Below, one piece after another: positions 12,026-20,984 of a stretch of 64,000 nt of DNA. The notes below the pieces were generated by a model. It was not told the DNA's origin, did not search any database, and saw only the letters and a program-made list of their open reading frames with translations. A program made the position numbers and the translations under genes. Source of the stretch: Labrys monachus. Lineage in GTDB: Bacteria > Pseudomonadota > Alphaproteobacteria > Rhizobiales > Labraceae. Location: assembly GCF_030814655.1 (NCBI RefSeq), contig NZ_JAUSVK010000001.1, positions 167,501-231,500 on the forward strand, given 5' to 3'. How positions within the stretch are numbered: the stretch's first letter is position 1; every line of letters starts with the position of its first letter.

Positions 12026-12312
12026 TTATGCTCGCGCCATGGTCGCTGGCGCCTGGTAGGTGCCGCCCTTGACGAGAAGCGCCCAGATCGTCCGGGCAAT
12101 CTTGTTGGCCAGTGCCACAGCGGCGACTTTGTAGGGTCGGCGCGCCATCAAGGATATGACCCAGCCGGGCAGCTTCACACCACGACGCGCCTGCTTCAGA
12201 ATCGACGTCGCGCCGACGATCAGCAGTGTTCGCAACAGCTTGTTCCCACGTTTCGATATCCCGCCGAGCCGCTCCTTGCCGCCGCTGGAATTAGCTCGGG
12301 GAGTGAGCCCTA
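12026..12312 (-). pseudogene. IS110/IS1111-family transposase, C-terminal remnant
   Basis: The last 92 or so residues of a transposase_20-type protein: G-L-T-P-R-A-N-S-S-G-G-K-E-R-L-G-G-I-S-K, then L-R-T-L-L-I and V-A-L-A-N-K-I-A-R-T-I-W-A-L-L. The N-terminal DEDD half is absent. The break at about 12310 coincides with the 5' break of the ISL3 transposase on the opposite strand, so the ISL3-type sequence appears to have joined or inserted here. Confidence 0.8.
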
Positions 12313-13708
12313 TCGCCGGCTTCTCGCCGATCTGCCAATGGCTGGGAAACCGGTCCGGTTGGTGGTGCAGGCGCGGCGGTTCCACTGCGACACGGTGCTG
12401 TGCGGGCGCCGGATCTTCACCGAACGGTTCGATACGAACGTGCTGGCGCCGTGGGGACGACGGACCGCCCGGCTCGATCACATCATTCACCATCTCGGAC
12501 TGGCACTGGGCGGACGGCCGGCGGCGAACTTGGCGCAGAGGCTCAGCCTGCCGGTCAGCAACGACACGTTGCTCCGTGCCGTGCGTCGGCACGGCGGCAC
12601 GCGCCTTGTCCCGCCAACCGTGATCGGGATCGACGATTGGGCATGGCGCCGCAACCAGCGCTACGGAACCATTATCTGCGACCTGGAGCGGCGCAAGACC
12701 ATTGCCCTGCTGCCCGACCGCGAGCCGGCGACGGCACAGGCTTGGCTCTCGGATCAGCCCCAGATCAGTATCGTCGCCCGAGATCGCGGCGGCGCATATT
12801 CCCTGGCGGCGGCCAGGGCGCTGCCAAAGGCGATCCAGGTGGCCGATCGTTGGCACCTGATGGAGAACGCCAGCCGAGCTTTCCTCGACGCCGTGCGCAA
12901 GTCCATGCGCGCGATACGAGCCGCTATCGGGGCGGCCACGATCAATCCCGACCTGCTCACCGCCGCAGAACGGATCCAGTATGAGGGTTATATTCGTCGG
13001 GAAGACACCAACGCCGACATTCTCGGGCTTGCCAAGGACGGGGTCCCGATCAAGGAGATCGTCCGCCGGACCGGCTACAGCCGCGGTCTGGTCCGCCGTG
13101 TGCTGCGCGGTCAACGCTCGGATATCTTCCGCGTGCGCGAGAGCTCGCTCGAACTGTACCTGCCGTGGCTCGACGTCCAATGGGCTGCCGGACGGCAAAA
13201 CGGCGCCGAGCTATGGCGAAGGCTCAAAGGCCAAGGGTTCCTTGGTAGTCTACGTGTTGTCAGCGAGTGGGCTACGCGCCGGCGGAAGGCGGACAAGGTC
13301 GATGGCGGCGTCTTGAGCCGAACTCCCTCGGCGCGGACCATAGCCCGGCTTTTGACCATCGGTCGCGACGACCTCGGCAAGTCCGAAACCGTCACGGTAG
13401 CAGCGATAGAGCGCGGTGTGCCGCAGTTGGTCGAGGCGCGCATAACCATTGCCGCATTCCAAGCCATGATCCGCAAGAAATCTATCGCCGATCTCGATCC
13501 GTGGTTGGAGCGCGCCCGCTCGGGCTTGGTCGCCTCCTTTGCAAACGGGGTCGACAAAGACCGAGCGGCCGTCGGCGCCGCGATCACCTCGCCATGGTCC
13601 AATGGACAGACGGAGGGGCAGATCACCAAGCTCAAGCTCGTAAAACGCCAAATGTACGGCCGAGGAAAACTCGATCTCCTTCAGGCTCGCCTCATCGGAT
13701 CCACATAG
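12309..13708 (+). pseudogene. ISL3-family transposase, 5'-truncated
   Basis: Frame begins abruptly at Y-R-R-L-L-A-D-L-P-M-A-G-K-P-V-R-L. The N-terminal zinc ribbon (about 40 residues) is missing, while the DDE domain is complete: V-I-G-I-D-D-W-A-W-R-R-N, V-A-R-D-R-G-G-A-Y, and S-N-G-Q-T-E-G-Q-I-T-K-L-K. Downstream, TGCCTGTCGCCATC leading to GTGCGTCAGAGCC (to about 13738) resembles the right end of such an element; no matching left end is present. An apparent longer frame starting at 12014 is antisense to the IS110 remnant. Confidence 0.85.
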
Positions 13709-13903
13709 TGCCTGTCGCCATCAAAAGTGCGTCAGAGCCAACTTTGCACGCCGGATGACAGCGACGGGTCCTCAAAGAACGTGTCGAATACTGAGCACCG
13801 GCGTGGCACCCTTTGTGCTTGTGCAGTCTGCATGAGCTTGCTTTTCTATCGGGCCAGATAGCGTCTCTCTACGTCGCAGGACGAGCATATAGCGGGAGTT
13901 GCA

Positions 13904-14833
13904 ATGAGGGTATCTCTACGTCACTTTCGTGTCTTTATCGCAGTTGCGGAAAGTGGCCAGATCTCAAAGGCGGCGGCGGCCTTGTTCACGTCGCAACCCG
14001 CTGTCAGCGAGGCAATCAAGACGCTGGAGACGGATGTCGGCGTCAAGTTGTTCAATCGGACTCCGCGAGGTGTGTCGCTGACCTACGAGGGAGCGATCTT
14101 TCTCGAACACGCTCAAAACGTGTTGGCGACCGCAGTCGATGCGATGCTCGCACCGCAAAAGGTGCGGCGCGACCTGGACGGTGAACTGACGTTGGCTTGC
14201 ACGCACACGGTGGCGGGCTATTTCATCACGCCCCTGCTGTCGCGCTTTGCCAGAATCTTCCCGGGAATCAAGGTGAAACTGGTCGAATTGGAGCGGCCCT
14301 GTATCGAGGATCGGTTGATGTCGGGCGAGCTTGAGGTCGCCGTCTGCCTGCTGTCTCCGCTTGAACATATCAGCGAAATCGAAACCGAGTTACTCGTGCG
14401 ATCGAAGCGGCGGCTCTGGCTGCCGGCCAATCACGCGCTTCTAGACCGAAAGAACGTTGCGCTGCGGGATCTCGAGCACGAACCTTATATCATGCTGACG
14501 ATCGACGATGCCGACCGCACCACTCTCGGCTACTTCGAGAGGGCCGGCTTCGAGCCAAACGTGGTGTTCCGGACCTCGTCGATGGAGGCCATCCGTAACG
14601 TGGTCTCCGAGGGGCATGGCGTGACCGTTCTCTCCGACATGGTCTATCGCCCTTGGTCACTCGACGGCGTGCGGCTGGTCGCGGTCGATCTCATCGATCA
14701 AATTCCCAGCATGGACATCGGGTTGGCCTGGAACAGAGCCTCAGGACTCGGGCGCGATGCGCAATTGTTCTGCGATGTCTGCCGATATGGGGCTGGGATC
14801 GTCGGGTCGGGCATGTTCGCCGAGTCACAATAG
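13904..14833 (+). CDS. LysR-family transcriptional regulator
   Basis: 309 residues. The N-terminal winged helix-turn-helix (about 1-62; SKAAAALFTSQPAVSEAIK) is followed by a LysR substrate-binding domain. Start ATG at 13904 has GGGAG six bases upstream. It is transcribed in the same direction as pxpA and the monooxygenase operon, 95 nt before pxpA, and is the only regulator gene in the island, so it is the likely controller. LysR proteins usually bind T-N11-A sites near their own and target promoters and respond to a pathway metabolite. The inducer cannot be read from the sequence. Confidence 0.93.
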   Translation: MRVSLRHFRVFIAVAESGQISKAAAALFTSQPAVSEAIKTLETDVGVKLFNRTPRGVSLTYEGAIFLEHAQNVLATAVDAMLAPQKVRRDLDGELTLACTHTVAGYFITPLLSRFARIFPGIKVKLVELERPCIEDRLMSGELEVAVCLLSPLEHISEIETELLVRSKRRLWLPANHALLDRKNVALRDLEHEPYIMLTIDDADRTTLGYFERAGFEPNVVFRTSSMEAIRNVVSEGHGVTVLSDMVYRPWSLDGVRLVAVDLIDQIPSMDIGLAWNRASGLGRDAQLFCDVCRYGAGIVGSGMFAESQ

Positions 14834-14928
14834 CCGCCGTATCGGTTTTCCCGAATTTCAGGATCGCACCTTCTGATTATTCATCCGGGTGGGGCTCCTG
14901 TATTTCTGTCTCATCAGGAGGACCGACG

Positions 14929-15720
14929 GTGGGCCGGAAAACGACGATCGACCTGGGCTGCGACATGGGAGAAGCCTACGGCAACTGGCAGTTGGGTAGC
15001 ACCGACGACGCCAAGCTGATGACCATGATCAGCTCGGCCCATATCGCGGCGGGGTTTCATGCCGGTGATCCCAACCTGATGGACCGATCCGTCGCCCTGG
15101 CGCTGTCGAACAAAGTCGCGATCGGTGTGCATCCCGGATTTCGGGATCTTCAAGGGTTCGGCCGTCGCCGCATCGTTCAAAGCACCGAAGAGATGGTGAA
15201 CGACATCGTCTACCAGGTCGGCGCCCTGCGAGAGTTCGTGCATTTGCACGCCGGCACGGTGCAGCACGTCAAGCCGCACGGCGCGCTGTATATGGAGTTG
15301 GCGGCCAACGAGGTCGCCTCGAGGGCCTTCGTCAAGATGATGAGGCGTGTCGCACCGGACGCCTTCATCTACTGCATGGGCGCGTCCGAAACCTACAGAA
15401 TCGCAAAGGAACTCGGACAGCCCGTCGTCCGCGAATTCTACGCGGACCGCGAGTACGATTCGACGGGCAAGATCGTCTTTACGCGCAAGCCGGACAACTA
15501 CAATCCGAAGTCGGCGGCTGACCGGGTGGTGCGGGCGTGCCTCGAAGGCAAGGTCAAGCCTGTCGACGGTCCCGAAATCGAGGTCGGCTTCGAGTCGATC
15601 TGCGTTCATTCCGATACGCCGGGATCCGTCGATCTGCTCGTTGCGATTCGCGAGGCTCTCGGCGCCAATGGCGTTGAAATCCTGGCGCCCGGAGCGGCGA
15701 GAGCGCGCAACGCCACGTAG
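14929..15720 (+). CDS. pxpA: PxpA (LamB/YcsF family), 5-oxoprolinase subunit A-like
   Basis: 263 residues with D-L-G-C-D-M-G-E-A-Y-G, G-F-H-A-G-D-P, H-P-G-F-R-D-L-Q-G-F-G-R-R and K-P-H-G-A-L-Y, all hallmark motifs of PxpA. GTG start at 14929 is chosen because AGGAGG lies about eight bases upstream; the longer frame overlaps lysR. In Bacillus and E. coli PxpA acts with PxpB and PxpC in ATP-dependent hydrolysis of 5-oxoproline. Here pxpB and pxpC lie 8 kb downstream in an operon with biotin enzymes, so the complex may act on a different amide or lactam. A strong hairpin terminator follows. Confidence 0.92.
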   Translation: MGRKTTIDLGCDMGEAYGNWQLGSTDDAKLMTMISSAHIAAGFHAGDPNLMDRSVALALSNKVAIGVHPGFRDLQGFGRRRIVQSTEEMVNDIVYQVGALREFVHLHAGTVQHVKPHGALYMELAANEVASRAFVKMMRRVAPDAFIYCMGASETYRIAKELGQPVVREFYADREYDSTGKIVFTRKPDNYNPKSAADRVVRACLEGKVKPVDGPEIEVGFESICVHSDTPGSVDLLVAIREALGANGVEILAPGAARARNAT

Positions 15721-15850
15721 TCGCATTATGCGAATGCCGGCTCCGCAACTACAAGGTCCTCGGTGGGGCGCCGCCCGAAGGCGCAGGTGACGTCAGGCTC
15801 GGCTTACAGAAGCTTGCACCGAGCCAACACGTCGATACGCAGACTGATGA

Positions 15851-15894
15851 TGTCGCCCAGCCGGCCGCACCGGCTCGGGCGACATTTCTGTTTT
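15851..15894 (+). terminator. terminator after pxpA
   Basis: Long hairpin, TGTCGCCCAGCCGG pairing with CCGGCT and GGGCGACA around a CCGCA loop with one bulged C, followed by TTTCTGTTTT. This is a good factor-independent terminator separating lysR-pxpA from the monooxygenase operon. Confidence 0.85.
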
Positions 15895-16091
15895 GAATGC
15901 AATCTCGACCAAGCCGTCGATGCACTATCTTTTTGCTTTGTGCGAACAAAAATGCGGCAATGCACTCATTTATTCATCGTGGCTTCATAGCGACCATCAC
16001 CGAACTGGTATTTGAAAATACGATTAGACCCGTGCCGCGATCATCTCGTTTACTTGGCGTGCAAGATAACAGGGCGCTGAGAGGATCGAAG
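15895..16091 (+). promoter_or_regulatory. upstream region of the monooxygenase operon with palindrome
   Basis: About 200 bases between the pxpA terminator and the first operon gene. GTATTTGAAAATAC at 16008-16021 has perfect 6-bp arms around GA and lies about 70 bases before the start codon, as an operator might. AT content is higher than in the genes. I cannot assign -35/-10 boxes with confidence, and no clear sigma-54 GG/GC pair is visible. Confidence 0.4.
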
Positions 16092-16802
16092 ATGCCAAGC
16101 AATCCGTTGGTTGCACCGCAGCTCATTGCAAATGCGCGGATGCTCTATCTTGATTGGGTCCCCGAAGATCCGGCGGCCGCCAGAGCTCTCGTTCCGCAAG
16201 AGCTGACACCCGAGGGTCGCGGCTGCGTCTATATCAACCAGTACATCGTCGACGATCCCGCGCAGACATCCAACGGCGGATTGCCGGGAAGTTTCGGGGC
16301 TTACTCGCTGACTTATCTGGGCGTCGATCTCGACGGGCTCGATGCCCAGCCCGGAACGCCAGGGCGTTGGTGGACGCACTACTTCAACAGCTCGCCGAAC
16401 ATGATCGATTACGCGCTGCAGCGCGGCGTTCCTGCAACCTCCGGCGAGACCGTGTTCGAATGGAAGGGCGACGAACTGATCGCGACCACTCTGGTCGGCG
16501 GCAAGCCGCTGATCCGAACCAGCAGCACGGCACGGATCGGCGCCGGCGCGCCCGCCAACGGCCAGCTTCGCTACGTCACCCGCGTCGACGGTGTCCTGAC
16601 CAGCGGTCGCTATCCTTTCGTGATGAAGGCCGCCGCCGAGTTCAAGTGCAACGCGATCGAATTTCTCGACACATCGCATCCGGTCTATGCGCTGCGTCCC
16701 AAGCAGCCTCTCGACGTGACGTTCGGCTTCTATTCGCCGGACATCACCTTCTGCTATCCGGGCGGCGAAGGCCCGATCGACGTCAAACCGCACGGCGTGT
16801 GA
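16092..16802 (+). CDS. acetoacetate decarboxylase-superfamily protein
   Basis: 236 residues from ATG at 16092 (GAGAGGATCGAAG upstream). The overall pattern matches the acetoacetate decarboxylase-like fold: V-P-E-D-P-A-A-A-R-A-L-V-P near residue 20, then Y-I-N-Q-Y, G-S-F-G-A-Y, and P-N-M-I-D-Y-A-L-Q-R-G-V-P. Classical enzymes carry the Schiff-base lysine after a G-[FY]-P-K-K motif; here the aligned stretch is G-V-P-A-T-S-G-E with no lysine. It is therefore unlikely to decarboxylate acetoacetate and may be a lyase, hydratase or binding protein acting on the monooxygenase product. First gene of the operon, 27 nt before the hydroxylase alpha gene. Confidence 0.75.
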   Translation: MPSNPLVAPQLIANARMLYLDWVPEDPAAARALVPQELTPEGRGCVYINQYIVDDPAQTSNGGLPGSFGAYSLTYLGVDLDGLDAQPGTPGRWWTHYFNSSPNMIDYALQRGVPATSGETVFEWKGDELIATTLVGGKPLIRTSSTARIGAGAPANGQLRYVTRVDGVLTSGRYPFVMKAAAEFKCNAIEFLDTSHPVYALRPKQPLDVTFGFYSPDITFCYPGGEGPIDVKPHGV

Positions 16803-16829
16803 ACAGACCCAATTCACGGAGGAGCGACC

Positions 16830-18320
16830 ATGCTCGAACGTTCAGACTGGTATGACCTGGCCCGCGACACGAACTGGACCCCGAAATACGTCCCGGAGGA
16901 AGAGCTGTTTCCGGAAGACTATGCCGGCTCCAGGGGCATCCCGGAACACATCTGGGCGACCTATGACGAGCCCTACAAGGTCACCTATCGCGAATATGTC
17001 GGCATGCAGCGTGAGAAGGATTCGGGCGCCTACTCGGTGAAGGCCGCGCTGGAGCGCATGGATATGTACACCTCGGCGGATCCGGGCTGGATCGCCACGC
17101 TGAAGGAGCATTACGGCGCGGTGTCCGTGGTCGAATACAACGCCGCGCTTCAGAACGCTCGGCTGCTGCGCTTCGGCCGCGCCGGCGGCATGCGCAACAT
17201 GGCGACCTTCGGCATGTTGGACGAAGTCCGTCACGGCCAGATCCAGCTGTACTTCGCCCATGAATATGTGGCGAAGGACCGGCAGTTCGACTGGGCGCAT
17301 CGCTCGATGAACACCAACAATTGGGTCACGCTCGCGGCCCGGCGGTTCTTCGACGATCTGATGATGACGCGCAACGTCATAGATACCTCGCTGGCGATGA
17401 ATTTCTCGTTCGAGACCGGTTTCACCAATCTGCAGTTCATCGGTCTTGCGTCGGACGCGACTCACGCGGGCGATTTCAAATTCGCCAAACTGATTCAGAG
17501 CATCCAGTCCGACGAAGCGCGTCACGCGCAGATCGGCACACCGACGCTCAAGATCCTGATCGAGCAGGGCAAGAAGGCCGATGCTCAGCGCATGGTCGAC
17601 ATCTCGTTCTGGCGCTCGTCGCGCCTGTTCGCGATCCTGACCGGCATTCCGATGGACTACTACCTGCCGCTCGACAAGCGCGAGGGCTCGTTCAAGGAGT
17701 TCATGCAGGAATGGATCGTCACCCAGTTCACGCGGTCGCTCGAGGACCTCGGCCTGGAGAAGCCCTGGTACTGGGACATCTTCATGCGGGATCTCGACGA
17801 GCATCATCACGGCCAGCAGCTCGGCACCTGGTCGTGGCGGCCGACGCTGTGGTGGTCGCCGGCCGCCGGCGTCAGTCCGGACGAGCGCGACTGGCTCGAG
17901 GAGAAGTACCCCGGCTGGAACGACACCTTCGGCAAATGCTGGGACGTCATCACCGAGAATGCCAGGACCGGCCGTTTTGAGAAGACCGTGCCCGGCACGT
18001 TGCCGGTGATCTGCAACGTCTCGCAGAATCCGATCGTCGGCACGCCCGGCAAGACGCTGCAGGACCGTCAGCTCACCTATAACGGCCGCAAGTATCACTT
18101 CGGCTCGGAAGTCGATCAGTGGATCTTCGAGCAGGATCCGCAGCGCTACGCTCGCCACCAGTCGCTGGTCGACCGGTTCCTGTCGGGCAGCATCGAGCCC
18201 GCCAACCTCGAAGGCGTGCTCGCCTATATGGGCCTCGGCGTCATCAGCGACGGCGGCCAGGACGCGCACGACTTCAGCTGGGCCACGGCCAAGACGACCA
18301 AGACGGTCAAGGCTGCTTGA
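16830..18320 (+). CDS. diiron monooxygenase hydroxylase, alpha subunit (TmoA-like)
   Basis: 496 residues, the length of toluene/alkene monooxygenase alpha subunits. All six carboxylate-bridged diiron ligands are present and evenly offset by two from TmoA numbering: Glu102, Glu132 and His135 (DEVRH), Glu195 (F-S-F-E-T-G), Glu229 and His232 (DEARH). The catalytic threonine corresponds to Thr199. In the pocket, the positions equivalent to TmoA Gly103 and Ala106 are Val101 and Asn104, so the natural substrate is probably not toluene. Ribosome site GGAGG precedes the ATG. The protein would hydroxylate or epoxidise a small organic molecule using O2, with electrons from the reductase and Rieske protein encoded downstream. 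Confidence 0.95.
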   Translation: MLERSDWYDLARDTNWTPKYVPEEELFPEDYAGSRGIPEHIWATYDEPYKVTYREYVGMQREKDSGAYSVKAALERMDMYTSADPGWIATLKEHYGAVSVVEYNAALQNARLLRFGRAGGMRNMATFGMLDEVRHGQIQLYFAHEYVAKDRQFDWAHRSMNTNNWVTLAARRFFDDLMMTRNVIDTSLAMNFSFETGFTNLQFIGLASDATHAGDFKFAKLIQSIQSDEARHAQIGTPTLKILIEQGKKADAQRMVDISFWRSSRLFAILTGIPMDYYLPLDKREGSFKEFMQEWIVTQFTRSLEDLGLEKPWYWDIFMRDLDEHHHGQQLGTWSWRPTLWWSPAAGVSPDERDWLEEKYPGWNDTFGKCWDVITENARTGRFEKTVPGTLPVICNVSQNPIVGTPGKTLQDRQLTYNGRKYHFGSEVDQWIFEQDPQRYARHQSLVDRFLSGSIEPANLEGVLAYMGLGVISDGGQDAHDFSWATAKTTKTVKAA

Positions 18321-18348
18321 GCCAACACGTGTACACAGGAGGCCGATC

Positions 18349-18603
18349 GTGGCGTTGTTTCCTTTAGTCTGCAATTTCGAGGGTGATTTCGTGCTGAAAT
18401 TGCTCCCCGTCGACACCGAGCAAACCATGGCCGAGGTCGGCCAGACGGCGGCCGTCAACGCGGTCGGCATTCACATCGCCGACCAGCCCGGCAAGACCAT
18501 CTACGCCCGCAAGGAAGGCGCCGACGCGCCGTTCCCGTTGGACATGAAGTTGTCCGACAGCGGGCTCGAGCCGATGGACTGCGTGAAGTTCTATTTCGCG
18601 TGA
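18349..18603 (+). CDS. diiron monooxygenase, gamma subunit (TmoB-like)
   Basis: 84 residues, GTG start with AGGAGG just upstream. Matches the small ubiquitin-fold gamma subunit of toluene monooxygenases: F-P-L-V-C-N-F-E-G-D-F-V-L-K-L at the start and a C-terminal G-L-E-P-M-D-C-V. It completes the alpha2-beta2-gamma2 hydroxylase. Confidence 0.88.
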   Translation: MALFPLVCNFEGDFVLKLLPVDTEQTMAEVGQTAAVNAVGIHIADQPGKTIYARKEGADAPFPLDMKLSDSGLEPMDCVKFYFA

Positions 18604-18619
18604 GAGCGGAGCAACCACA

Positions 18620-18919
18620 ATGGCGACAATGAAATCACGCAATCTGGTCGGTCCGGTCATTCAGGCCGGAGAGATGGCCGACGCGATCGTCGAGGCCGCG
18701 CAGGACGACAATCCGGGCAAGGAAGTCCTGGTGAGTTCACGCGCGTCGTACATTCGCATCGAACTCGAGGGCGAGTGCATCCTGCGGCGGGAAACGATCC
18801 AGTCCAAGCTGGGTCGTCCGTTTCAGATGAACGAGATCGAACTCAACATGCCGTCGTTCGCGGGGCAGGTCGAGACCAACGACGACTCGATCCGCTTCTA
18901 CTACGCCCAGGTGCTGTAG
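18620..18919 (+). CDS. diiron monooxygenase effector protein (MmoB/DmpM/TmoD family)
   Basis: 99 residues: N-L-V-G-P-V-I-Q-A-G-E-M-A-D-A-I near the N-terminus, and central E-V-L-V-S-S-R-A-S-Y-I-R-I-E with a following R-R-E-T-I. This is the cofactorless regulatory protein that docks on the hydroxylase and tunes O2 activation. It directly follows the gamma gene (16 nt gap), whereas in tmo/xamo operons a Rieske gene lies between them. Confidence 0.9.
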   Translation: MATMKSRNLVGPVIQAGEMADAIVEAAQDDNPGKEVLVSSRASYIRIELEGECILRRETIQSKLGRPFQMNEIELNMPSFAGQVETNDDSIRFYYAQVL

Positions 18920-18959
18920 CGCCCGACACCGACATCCGAACAGTCCGAGAGGGATCACC

Positions 18960-19946
18960 ATGCCCGAAGTCGCACAACTGCGTCCGCTCAAGACCTGGAG
19001 CCATCTCGCGGCTCAACGTCGCCGGCCCAGCGAATACGAAATCGTCTCGACCAATCTGCTGTGGCACACCCGCGACCCCGATCACCCGTGGGACGTCGAC
19101 GGCTTCATGGGCGACTGGTACACCAAGAACCTGTTCGGCTCGCCCCTGAAGCACAAGGACTGGAACGCCTTCCGCGATCCGGACGAGACGGTATACCGCA
19201 CCTACAACATCCAGCAGGACGGGCAGGAGTCTTACGTCGACGGCCTGCTCGAGCAATTCGCCCGCGACGAGCACGACGCTGCATTGCCGGCGGCCTGGGT
19301 GCCGGTGCTGGCGAAACTCTACACGCCGCTGCGCTACCCGCTGCACGCCATCCAGATGAACTGCGGCTACCTCGCCAGCATCTCCCCGGCCAGCACGATT
19401 TCGGGTGCAGCGATGTTCCAGGGCGGCGATGCGTTGCGCTGGCTGTCGCGCATCGCCTATCGGACGCGCGAACTCGCCAATGCTCATCCGGATGCCGGCT
19501 TCGCCCGCGACGAACGCAAGAACTGGGAAACCGCGCCGGAATGGCAGGGCTTCCGCGAACTCGCCGAGAAGATGCTGGCGACCTACGACTGGGGCCAGAA
19601 CTTCTTCGTGATGAACACGATCTTCAAGCCGGCGCTCGAGGAAGCCGCCCTGAAGCAGCTAGCACTCGGCGCCCGGCGCAATCAGGACGCGCTGCTGCCG
19701 CTGCTGACGGAAGCGCAGCTCCGCGACAGCGCGCGCTCGCAGCGTTGGACCTCGGCGCTGATCGAAATGGCGATGCAGGAGCCGTCGAACAGCACCGTGC
19801 TGAACGACTGGGAGAAGCAGTGGGTGCCGCTCGCCGACAAGGCGATCAGCACCTATTGCGACGCCATCCCGGACAATCCGACCGCGAAGAAGACCGCGCT
19901 GGCCAATATGCGGCAGTATTGGGCAAGCGTCGGGCTGGCCGCCTAG
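18960..19946 (+). CDS. diiron monooxygenase hydroxylase, beta subunit (TmoE-like)
   Basis: 328 residues, ATG after a GAGAGGGATCACC region. Starts with L-R-P-L-K-T-W-S-H-L-A-A-Q-R-R-R-P-S-E-Y-E, the typical N-terminus of TmoE/TouE beta subunits. It has the helical ferritin-like body, including Y-P-L-H-A-I-Q-M-N and D-W-G-Q-N-F-F-V-M-N. The diiron ligands of the alpha subunit are absent, as expected for the non-catalytic paralogue. It forms the hydroxylase core with alpha and gamma. Confidence 0.93.
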   Translation: MPEVAQLRPLKTWSHLAAQRRRPSEYEIVSTNLLWHTRDPDHPWDVDGFMGDWYTKNLFGSPLKHKDWNAFRDPDETVYRTYNIQQDGQESYVDGLLEQFARDEHDAALPAAWVPVLAKLYTPLRYPLHAIQMNCGYLASISPASTISGAAMFQGGDALRWLSRIAYRTRELANAHPDAGFARDERKNWETAPEWQGFRELAEKMLATYDWGQNFFVMNTIFKPALEEAALKQLALGARRNQDALLPLLTEAQLRDSARSQRWTSALIEMAMQEPSNSTVLNDWEKQWVPLADKAISTYCDAIPDNPTAKKTALANMRQYWASVGLAA

Positions 19947-19965
19947 TAGCGCAGAGGGAGCGGCC

Positions 19966-20973
19966 GTGTTTCCGATCGAGATCGCAGACGGCAGGGGCAG
20001 GTTCGACGTCGGGTCCGACGACGTACTGCTCCGCGCCGCTCTGCGGGCCGGGCTGGGCTTTCCCTACGAATGCAACGCCGGCGCCTGCGGCAGCTGCAAA
20101 TTTCAGCTGATCTCGGGCGATCTCGTCGTGCCGACGGATCTCGCGCCGGCCGAAACGGAGCGGGATCGTGCCCGCGGGCGCTATCTCGCCTGCCGCGTCT
20201 CGGCGCGTAGCGCCTGCACCATCAAGATCCGCACCGACGCCACCTATGTGCCGTGCCACGCGCCGCGGCGCTTCGAGGCGCAGCTCGCCGAGAAGACCAC
20301 GCTGACGTCCGACATGAGCGAGTTCGTTCTCGTGTCGGAGACGCCGGCCGCCTTTCTGGCCGGGCAATACGCGCTGCTTTCGCTCGCAGCCGATGGCCCG
20401 AAGCGCGTGTACTCGATGGCGAACGTGCCGAACGACCGCGGCGAATGGCGATTCATCGTCAAGCGCGTGCCGGGCGGCGCGTTCTCCGATCCGCTGTTTC
20501 GGCTGCCGATCGGAACGAACATCCACATCGACGGACCTTATGGCACCGCCTTCGCACGGCCGGAGATCGACCGCGACGTCGTGTGCATCGCGGGCGGGGC
20601 CGGATTTTCGCAGATGCTGTCGGTGGCGCGCGGTCTTGCCGGGTCCGGCCGGATGCAATCGCGAACCCTGCGGTTCTACTACGGCGGTCGCAGATCGATC
20701 GATGTGCCGAGCCTGCAGCAGATTTCGGATCTCGCGTCGCAAGTCGGCGACCTTCGCCAGACCGTCGTCGTGTCCGATCCGGACGATGAGCCCCGATGGA
20801 ATGGCCCGACCGGCTTCGTCCACGACGTCCTCGGTCGCGACTTCACGGATGGCTGGGCCGACCATGAGTACTATCTGTCCGGCCCGCCGCCGATGGTCGA
20901 CGCCACGTTGCGCATGCTGGTGATGGAAAAGCAGATTCCGCACGAGCGCATCCACTTCGATCGTTTCTTCTGA
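19966..20973 (+). CDS. NADH:monooxygenase reductase (2Fe-2S, FAD)
   Basis: 335 residues, GTG start 20 nt after the beta gene. An N-terminal plant-type ferredoxin domain has Cys36, Cys41, Cys44 (CNAGACGSC) and Cys76. A ferredoxin-NADP+-reductase-like domain follows, with the flavin motif R-V-Y-S-M-A-N and the nucleotide-binding G-G-A-G-F-S-Q-M-L. It closely resembles TmoF/XamoF. It transfers electrons from NADH to the Rieske protein. Confidence 0.93.
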   Translation: MFPIEIADGRGRFDVGSDDVLLRAALRAGLGFPYECNAGACGSCKFQLISGDLVVPTDLAPAETERDRARGRYLACRVSARSACTIKIRTDATYVPCHAPRRFEAQLAEKTTLTSDMSEFVLVSETPAAFLAGQYALLSLAADGPKRVYSMANVPNDRGEWRFIVKRVPGGAFSDPLFRLPIGTNIHIDGPYGTAFARPEIDRDVVCIAGGAGFSQMLSVARGLAGSGRMQSRTLRFYYGGRRSIDVPSLQQISDLASQVGDLRQTVVVSDPDDEPRWNGPTGFVHDVLGRDFTDGWADHEYYLSGPPPMVDATLRMLVMEKQIPHERIHFDRFF

Positions 20974-20984
20974 ACGGAACCAGA

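Noticed and set aside
12026-13198. 390-codon minus-strand frame
   Set aside because: Only its last 92 or so codons are real (IS110 remnant); the rest is antisense to the ISL3 transposase.
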